Source: Chloroflexota bacterium
GTDB lineage: Bacteria > Chloroflexota > Anaerolineae > B4-G1
Assembly (NCBI GenBank): GCA_024232355.1
Contig: JAAEPW010000341.1
Coordinates: 1-9,331, forward strand
Reading direction: 5' to 3'
DNA length: 9,331 bases
Part shown: piece after piece, positions 7,177 through 9,331 of the stretch
How positions within the stretch are numbered: position 1 is the first letter of the stretch
Layout of the letters: each line of letters begins with the position of its first letter
Program-made: the position numbers and the translations under genes
Notes under the pieces: model-generated
Databases searched by the model: none
Seen by the model: the letters and a program-made list of their open reading frames with translations, nothing else
Told to the model about the DNA's origin: nothing

Positions 7177-7629
7177 ATGAACACTCGACAATCCGAAAAC
7201 GCAGGAACGACAAATCAACGGCGTGTACCAATTCTTTCCATATTCGTGACGCTGGACGCATTCGTCCTCGGCGGGCTTGTGGCCCTGTTCATGGTGAATG
7301 GCCTTCTGAGCGACCATCTTGCTCGCTACGCCCAGGGAAATTTTATGGCCGAAGGCTCAACTATCTTGGACCTGATGGACAACCTTTTGATCTATTTTGG
7401 GGGTTATATCATAGCCTTGCTGGCCTTTCTATTGATCACGGCCGTTATATGGGTGTGGCTCAAGACACCATCACAAACACTGCGCTATGGCGCTGTTTTG
7501 CTGGCCGTCTTGACCGTACTGGTTATTGCCATCGCGTTGGGCGGTCGCATGATACCGACGACGCCTTCTCCGCCGCACCTGACACCGACGCCAATTGCAG
7601 CGGTAGGCAAAGTAGGACGGTTTCGCTAA
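7177..7629 (+). CDS. Small membrane protein with three TM helices
   Basis: This 150-residue protein has a polar N-terminus (1-17) and three hydrophobic helices at about 19-41, 71-94 and 104-123. A short Pro/Thr tail follows (PTTPSPPHLTPTP, about 127-139). The segment between helices 1 and 2 (SDHLARYAQGNFMAEGSTILDLMDN) is the only sizeable loop. No catalytic or transport motif is visible, and I do not recognise a family. AAAGGAG at 7165-7171 sits 5 nt before the ATG. The gene starts 19 nt after the preceding stop and ends 23 nt before the next start, so it is very likely part of the same transcript. The Pro/Thr tail resembles the linkers of the neighbouring exported proteins and may extend into the wall or periplasm, which is an inference. 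Confidence 0.8.
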   Translation: MNTRQSENAGTTNQRRVPILSIFVTLDAFVLGGLVALFMVNGLLSDHLARYAQGNFMAEGSTILDLMDNLLIYFGGYIIALLAFLLITAVIWVWLKTPSQTLRYGAVLLAVLTVLVIAIALGGRMIPTTPSPPHLTPTPIAAVGKVGRFR

Positions 7630-7639
7630 CCGCCGCCCT

Positions 7640-7645
7640 GGGAGG
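7640..7645 (+). promoter_or_regulatory. Shine-Dalgarno that fixes the start of the lipoprotein gene at 7653
   Basis: GGGAGG ends 7 nt before ATG 7653. The frame is open from 7449, inside the upstream membrane protein gene, but residues read before 7653 are a shadow of that gene and carry no signal peptide. A lipoprotein signal peptide follows directly after the ATG. Confidence 0.85.
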
Positions 7646-7652
7646 ATCTAGT

Positions 7653-8450
7653 ATGCAAACACGAAATGACTTTGGGAAAAAGTTGCTCGTTTTTCTAACA
7701 GTGCTGCTCGTCGCTTTCAGTGCTTGTACGCCCGAGTATTCACCGCCTGGCGCGGACGTAGAACGTGGTGCATTTGAACAAACGAGCTATACCTTTTTGC
7801 GTTGGAAACAAGGAATCAACATCCTGATCTGGCACGATTTCGTTCTCGATTCCGCCGGCAGTCACGGCCCAATTTCCTCGACAGACCCATGGTACAGGGG
7901 GGAGGGGTATGCCGAGTCAAAAGATGGCCATCGTCTTGACTGGAAGGCGTACACCACCAATGGCAAGACGGCCCGGTTCTGGATTGACGATGTACCTTAT
8001 GACCTGGATGACGGCGCGTTGTTCATTGCCACGGTGGGAAATGGAGAGCTAGAGATCACCCAGTTGCAGCGTGATCTATCGGACGTTCAACCAGGCCGTG
8101 AGAGCTGCCTTGCTTTCGCCCGGGGCGACCCGGATTTGGCCGGGTTCGTCAGCGATATACCCGAATCAATGAAAGGGTACGAACTGTACAGTTGGCAGGT
8201 ACAGGATGAATGGCACTTTGCATTGGTCGTGGGCACAAATCGCATCAAAACCTATGAGGAGATTTCGTCACTCGAAGCAAGTGTGCAAGGGTCAGAGGCC
8301 CTAAAACGTGAACTGGATAAACTACCGGGTGGCGAACAGGTCATTTGGTCCACACAGTGGGTACCGAACACGACCCTGCCACCGGATGAGGTCATTGACG
8401 AGATCAAAGCGCACTGCGAGCAGCGCGGCATACAGCTTGTGGTCGAGTAA
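7653..8450 (+). CDS. Lipoprotein of unknown function, two-part globular domain
   Basis: This 265-residue protein has a clear lipoprotein signal peptide ending FSAC (Cys25). The first half (about 45-165) is beta-rich, with FLRWKQGINILIWHDF (48-63), GEGYAESKDGHRLDWKAY (83-100) and GALFIATVGNGELEITQLQ (121-139). The second half (about 174-265) reads KGYELYSWQVQDEWHFALVVGTNR, then a helix with ALKRELDKLPGGEQVIW, then LPPDEVIDEIKAHCEQRGI. The YELYSWQ...WHFALVVGTNR block followed by LPP..V...I...C resembles a recurrent conserved hypothetical domain whose function I cannot name. Cys152 and Cys254 could form a disulfide; this is not demonstrated. The start is set by GGGAGG at 7640-7645. The gene ends 13 nt before the next ATG, and the next gene's Shine-Dalgarno adjoins its stop codon, so translational coupling is plausible. 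Confidence 0.85.
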   Translation: MQTRNDFGKKLLVFLTVLLVAFSACTPEYSPPGADVERGAFEQTSYTFLRWKQGINILIWHDFVLDSAGSHGPISSTDPWYRGEGYAESKDGHRLDWKAYTTNGKTARFWIDDVPYDLDDGALFIATVGNGELEITQLQRDLSDVQPGRESCLAFARGDPDLAGFVSDIPESMKGYELYSWQVQDEWHFALVVGTNRIKTYEEISSLEASVQGSEALKRELDKLPGGEQVIWSTQWVPNTTLPPDEVIDEIKAHCEQRGIQLVVE

Positions 8451-8463
8451 AGGAAAGCCAATT

Positions 8464-9225
8464 ATGGGAACCAAAAGCCTGGTTATCTCGTTGATGTTGT
8501 TCAGTTTTTTGCTCACGAATTGTGCGGCAGACACGCCCAAACTGGCCCCATCAGATGTATCACCGGGTCTGGCATTCCCGTCTCAGCCAGTGCCACCACC
8601 CCGGCCCACATCGGCGTTTGAGGCAACTGCAACACCCGACGTACCACCTCCATCCACGGTACCATCCACAACGACGATATCCACGTCTCCGAGCCCCGGC
8701 TGGACCGAATACGTCAGCATCAACGATATCTATGATCTGGCGTTCGCTCCAGATGATACATTGTGGGCAATTACCAATGGTGGATTGGTGCATTGGGATC
8801 TGAACACCGATACCTACACGCGACACCTGATCCACGCTAGGAATATCGCCGTGGCCCCAGATGAGACGCTCTGGTTGGCCACGGACTATGGAGTTTGTCA
8901 CTTTGACGGTGCAATATGCAAGAACTATAGCACCGCAGATGGACTGATCCACAACAGCGTTCGAGTCGTGGCCGCAGCCTCTGACCGAGTCGTGTGGGTG
9001 GGTACGGAAAAGGGCATCAACCGCTTTGACGGAGAATCGTGGCACAGCTATCCGTCCGACGTTCCCATCACCGATCTGACGGTTGACGCCAATGGAGAGG
9101 TGTGGGTAGCCACTTCTCTGGGCGTAGGGCGCTATCTGCCCGCACAAAACGGTTGGACGACCTACACAACGGAACACGGCCTTCCTGAAGCAATGGTTCG
9201 GACAGTTTTTAAACATGTTGAGTAG
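8464..9225 (+). CDS. Lipoprotein with four Reg_prop-like propeller blades, possibly truncated
   Basis: This 253-residue protein has a hydrophobic signal sequence ending LLTNC (Cys20; Asn at -1 is unusual for a lipobox) and a long Pro/Thr/Ser linker (about 25-78). Four blades of about 35 residues follow, near 90-121, 126-160, 165-197 and 202-238. Each has the pattern hydrophobic-AxxxxxLW(A/V)xTxxGhxxhd, as in two-component-regulator propeller (Reg_prop) repeats: TLWAITNGGLVHWD, TLWLATDYGVCHFDG, VVWVGTEKGINRFDG, EVWVATSLGVGRY. In known families these repeats form 7-blade sensor domains. Here the chain stops soon after blade four (MVRTVFKHVE), exactly where a fifth blade would begin, and no histidine kinase follows. 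AGGA at 8451-8454, 9 nt before the ATG, adjoins the stop of the previous gene. The frame opens at 8308, but only this start gives a signal peptide. Confidence 0.8.
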   Translation: MGTKSLVISLMLFSFLLTNCAADTPKLAPSDVSPGLAFPSQPVPPPRPTSAFEATATPDVPPPSTVPSTTTISTSPSPGWTEYVSINDIYDLAFAPDDTLWAITNGGLVHWDLNTDTYTRHLIHARNIAVAPDETLWLATDYGVCHFDGAICKNYSTADGLIHNSVRVVAAASDRVVWVGTEKGINRFDGESWHSYPSDVPITDLTVDANGEVWVATSLGVGRYLPAQNGWTTYTTEHGLPEAMVRTVFKHVE

Positions 9226-9331
9226 GCTCAGGCAGAATGTCGTAAGCGAAATATTGATTTGAGTGGCAGAGATAAGGCAAAAAAGTGATTTTAGCCATAT
9301 CCTGATGGGGCAATAGCACCATATGTTCTGA
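9209..9331 (-). CDS. Possible 3' end of a convergent gene (partial, tentative)
   Basis: Reading the minus strand from the right edge, a 40-codon frame stays open to a TAA at 9209-9211, with residues including ITFLPYLCHSNQYFAYDILP. It would overlap the end of the propeller gene tail-to-tail by 17 nt. The stretch 9226-9331 is clearly AT-richer (about 42% GC by hand count) than the genes to its left, and has no convincing + strand gene. An open frame of this length is expected by chance often enough that this is only a candidate. It could be the tail of an inserted element or an unrelated neighbouring gene. Confidence 0.25.
   Translation of the reverse strand, partial: SEHMVLLPHQDMAKITFLPYLCHSNQYFAYDILPEPTQHV

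Noticed and set aside
8560..9216. 218-codon minus-strand frame opposite the Reg_prop lipoprotein gene
   Set aside because: Antisense shadow; the + strand has four clear blades and a signal sequence.
9301..9331. Weak inverted repeat around 9306-9321 considered as a terminator
   Set aside because: The stem is interrupted by a mismatch and no T-run follows on either strand.
1..9331. Defence, phage, CRISPR or toxin-antitoxin system
   Set aside because: No nuclease, ATPase, reverse transcriptase, repeat-spacer or toxin signature is visible in any supported gene.

Overview
The window looks like chromosomal DNA from a Chloroflexota bacterium (Anaerolineae/Caldilineae-like). This is an inference from three things: moderately GC-rich coding sequence, exported proteins with Thr/Pro-rich 'TPTP' linkers placed just behind the signal peptide, and many PD40/TolB-like propeller lipoproteins. 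No rRNA, tRNA or housekeeping marker is present to confirm it.

All nine complete genes lie on the + strand, closely packed (gaps of about 13 to 97 nt), most with good Shine-Dalgarno sequences. The layout is: the tail of an unknown gene (1-88); a large two-propeller lipoprotein (125-2656); a small lipoprotein with a transthyretin-like/carboxypeptidase-regulatory-like domain (2672-3058); a small lipoprotein of an uncharacterised family (3156-3644); a polytopic membrane protein (3701-4192); a second large exported protein with an AMIN-like domain, a PsbP/MOG1-like domain and a C-terminal propeller (4240-6390); a membrane-anchored extracytoplasmic protein (6423-7157); a three-helix membrane protein (7177-7629); another lipoprotein (7653-8450); and a lipoprotein with four Reg_prop-type blades (8464-9225). 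The last 106 bases are AT-rich, contain no convincing + strand gene, and may hold the 3' end of a convergent minus-strand gene.

Seven of the nine complete genes encode proteins predicted to be exported and tethered outside the membrane, and the other two encode small integral membrane proteins. None has a recognisable enzymatic active site. The cluster reads as a cell-envelope array of beta-propeller and small-domain lipoproteins, possibly sensing or binding something at the surface, but no substrate or pathway can be read from the sequence. The two large propeller proteins are paralogous over their C-terminal ~320 residues and share a distinctive RVECC-x-QWWP motif, with unrelated N-terminal domains. 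That indicates local duplication with domain swapping. I see no CRISPR array, phage module, toxin-antitoxin pair or known defence system.
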